Assembly: GCA_963576735.1 (NCBI GenBank)
Contig: OY755176.1
Coordinates: 13,253,423 to 13,317,422, forward strand
DNA length: 64,000 nucleotides
From: Bedellia somnulentella
Taxonomy: Eukaryota; Arthropoda; Insecta; Lepidoptera; Bedelliidae
Direction: 5' to 3'
Part shown: piece after piece, positions 62,557-64,000 of the stretch
How positions within the stretch are numbered: position 1 is the stretch's first letter
Layout: each line of letters opens with the position of its first letter
Notes under the pieces: generated by a model
The model's input: only the letters and a program-made list of their open reading frames with translations
Databases searched by the model: none
Told to the model about the DNA's origin: nothing
Translations under genes and position numbers: made by a program

Positions 62557-64000
62557 CGCAGGGCTCGTTTAATCCTAACTCTGTCTCAATGTCTTCTGGC
62601 TCGTCTTGTCTTGGCGAGGAGTGCAGTATCCAATCTTCGGCTCGCTTTTGCTCTGTCAAGGCCATATCTGCTAACCTCTCTGTTTCCTTTTGGATCTCGC
62701 ACATTTCGCTCTCGCTTATATTTATCTCGTCGAGATCATTGGTCTCCATTGGTGTCGATTTTTCTGTCTCGGGTTCCGGTGGCACGTCAGTTAGCTTACC
62801 CTTGTTCAGGAAGCGGACGTATATAGTGCCAGTAAGGTAATGTACCCGCCGCTCCCTCAGCATGAGCTTCTTGACCTCATCCGGGTGGAGGTGGAGAGTA
62901 ATGTACATACCCTTCCACTTCCCCTCGGTCGAGGTCGTCGCCCTGCTTACGTGCCACTGTTTCATGTCGTAATGGGGGTTTTGGCCAGCCAAGACTTTTT
63001 TCAGACGCTGTAGGTCCCTGTTGTATTTGGGGACAAATAACACGCATCGTACCCTATTGGGTACATCAGTCTGGCTGACCACCCGGAGTGTTTCGGCTTC
63101 ATTGGTCCACTTGATTTGTTTGACGTTCTCTTGTAGCCATGTTTTGGCGTAATTGTCCTCACACCATGTTCTCAGGACCCCGTCGATCACGATTGGAAAA
63201 CCGCGGAATCGGGGCATCTGCGTCTCACAGTCGAAGATCAATTCCGACAGTTGGTCGTTGATCCACTCACCTTCACTTGCGGTCAGGTCACGAGGTGGGT
63301 TGACACAAATCGCCAAGCTCAGGTCGGAGGCGTGGGTTTTGGCAGCGGTCGCGTAGTTCTTCTGCTGTCCGGTTTGTTGGCTTCCCGTTCTTGGTCGTTT
63401 GGGGTCTGGTTGCTTTTGAGCTGGCGAGATTGTGTCATTCGGACGTTCTCTTTTGCTTGTTGATGGTTCTGGATTGGTGCGTGTCTTGTCTGGTTGGTTT
63501 GCTTCTCTTTTCCAGAGTTGTCTTCCGCGTCGCCTGCGGTATGGTCTGTCACTTTTATGAGGGTTTTCTTCTTTTCGGGTAATACTACCCTGACGAGGCG
63601 ACCCCTGCCGGCGGCGACCATCACCCTCGCCACGTTCCACGTCACGGGAGTGACGTGGTTCGTCTTGAGGGTGGGAGCCTGCCGACCTGGGTCTCTCATC
63701 AGGGCGTGAACGTCCGACGCTTGAGTGCCTTCTCTGTCTCTCATCTTGTCTTGAGTAAGCCCTTTCCTCTGGTGGTTGCTTAGGTTTGGGTCTTCCTTCT
63801 TCGTGTCTTTTCTTGATAGCTTTGGCGCGGGGTATAACCCTTTGCCAGCTGTCGTCAGTGTAGGGGTCAGGTTTGCATGTCGCTGAGGTAGTCGAAATTG
63901 CAGTTTGTTCATGACTTGTTGACGCTAAGGCAGCCGTGTCTTGTTTTTTCGGCGCTGAGGCAGCCGGATTTTGTTTGTTTGGTGGCGCTGAGGCAGCCGT
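62537..64000 (-). CDS. LINE ORF1, DUF4780-like protein (N-terminus beyond window)
   Basis: The frame is open from the window edge to the stop at 62537; no in-frame ATG is seen near the edge, so the start lies to the right. The edge encodes repeats of [T/P]AASAP followed by KQ-containing spacers. A long basic, Arg/Lys/Pro-rich region follows. The folded domain then reads LSLAICVNPPRDLTASEGEW, RGFPIVIDGVLRTWCEDNYA, TWLQENV, RVRCVLFVPKYNRDLQRLKK and WKGMYITLHLHPDEVKKLML, like the DUF4780 domain of insect LINE ORF1 proteins. The tail is acidic. It probably binds element RNA. Confidence 0.8.
   Translation of the reverse strand, partial: TAASAPPNKQNPAASAPKKQDTAALASTSHEQTAISTTSATCKPDPYTDDSWQRVIPRAKAIKKRHEEGRPKPKQPPEERAYSRQDERQRRHSSVGRSRPDERPRSAGSHPQDEPRHSRDVERGEGDGRRRQGSPRQGSITRKEENPHKSDRPYRRRRGRQLWKREANQPDKTRTNPEPSTSKRERPNDTISPAQKQPDPKRPRTGSQQTGQQKNYATAAKTHASDLSLAICVNPPRDLTASEGEWINDQLSELIFDCETQMPRFRGFPIVIDGVLRTWCEDNYAKTWLQENVKQIKWTNEAETLRVVSQTDVPNRVRCVLFVPKYNRDLQRLKKVLAGQNPHYDMKQWHVSRATTSTEGKWKGMYITLHLHPDEVKKLMLRERRVHYLTGTIYVRFLNKGKLTDVPPEPETEKSTPMETNDLDEINISESEMCEIQKETERLADMALTEQKRAEDWILHSSPRQDEPEDIETELGLNEPCDVTLSD

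Larger units (their letters stand above)
58757..64000 (-). mobile_element. LINE with intact ORF2 (endonuclease, RT, RNase H), running off the window
   Basis: ORF2 (62556-58852) and ORF1 (64000-62537, incomplete at its start) overlap by 20 bp. The 3' untranslated part is under 100 bp and ends in gata-rich sequence (gatagattagataaa in plus reading). Domain set and similarity suggest the Loa/R1-related branch of the I superfamily. It directly abuts the CR1-type LINE and may be inserted in it. Confidence 0.85.

Noticed and set aside
63319..63912. 197-codon minus ORF overlapping LINE ORF1
   Set aside because: The alternative frame that runs unbroken from the window edge into the DUF4780-like domain is better supported; this one ends before that domain.

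Overview
The window looks like a gene-sparse, AT-rich, repeat-loaded piece of an insect nuclear genome, most likely a moth or butterfly. Genes are split by canonical GT..AG introns. Proteins are animal-type. The repeat complement resembles that of lepidopteran genomes: RTE, CR1-like and I-superfamily LINEs, tRNA-headed SINEs, mariner, hAT and P-like remnants, short units ending in GGACCACTAG, and many copies of one ~240 bp repeat with a (TATG)n tail. There are no bacterial-type operons, CRISPR arrays or rRNA genes. All gene models were assembled by eye from splice signals, reading phase and family similarity; none was checked by alignment or RNA.

Layout. 1-2.2 kb: last two exons of an ELOVL fatty acid elongase (+), entering from the left. 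4.5-5.1 kb: a two-exon mini-gene with a truncated THAP zinc finger (-). 9.7-14.1 kb: complete four-exon formylglycine-generating enzyme, SUMF1 (-). 16.0-22.6 kb and 26.5-41.6 kb: two tandem TRABD (TraB/PrgY-type) paralogs (-), rebuilt as 7 and 10 coding exons that keep phase throughout (335 and 415 aa). The second gene has a tandem array of truncated copies of its own exon 4 in the preceding intron, and its introns carry a mariner that itself carries a P-like MITE. 42.3-43.7 kb: mitochondrial ATP synthase epsilon (+), head-to-head with the second TRABD and with two candidate last exons. 43.8-45.1 kb: intronless OSGEPL1 (-), tail-to-tail with ATP synthase epsilon. 45.3-50.8 kb: a nearly complete I-like LINE (-). 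53.0-54.1 kb: RNA polymerase I subunit A49, POLR1E (-). 54.8-64.0 kb: nested retroelements, in which a CR1-like LINE is split by a 1.66 kb TA-flanked DNA element and abuts or hosts a second LINE with intact ORF2 that runs off the right edge.

The host genes are mostly housekeeping and organellar: sulfatase activation in the ER, lipid elongation, mitochondrial ATP synthesis, mitochondrial tRNA t6A modification, Pol I transcription, and TraB proteins. They do not form an obvious pathway. The most unusual material is structural: the paired TRABD genes with the pseudo-exon array, a P-like element retaining a THAP exon beside its internally deleted derivative, a ~280 bp-arm near-perfect hairpin, inverted SINEs flanking a coding exon, and several insertions dated by exact target duplications.
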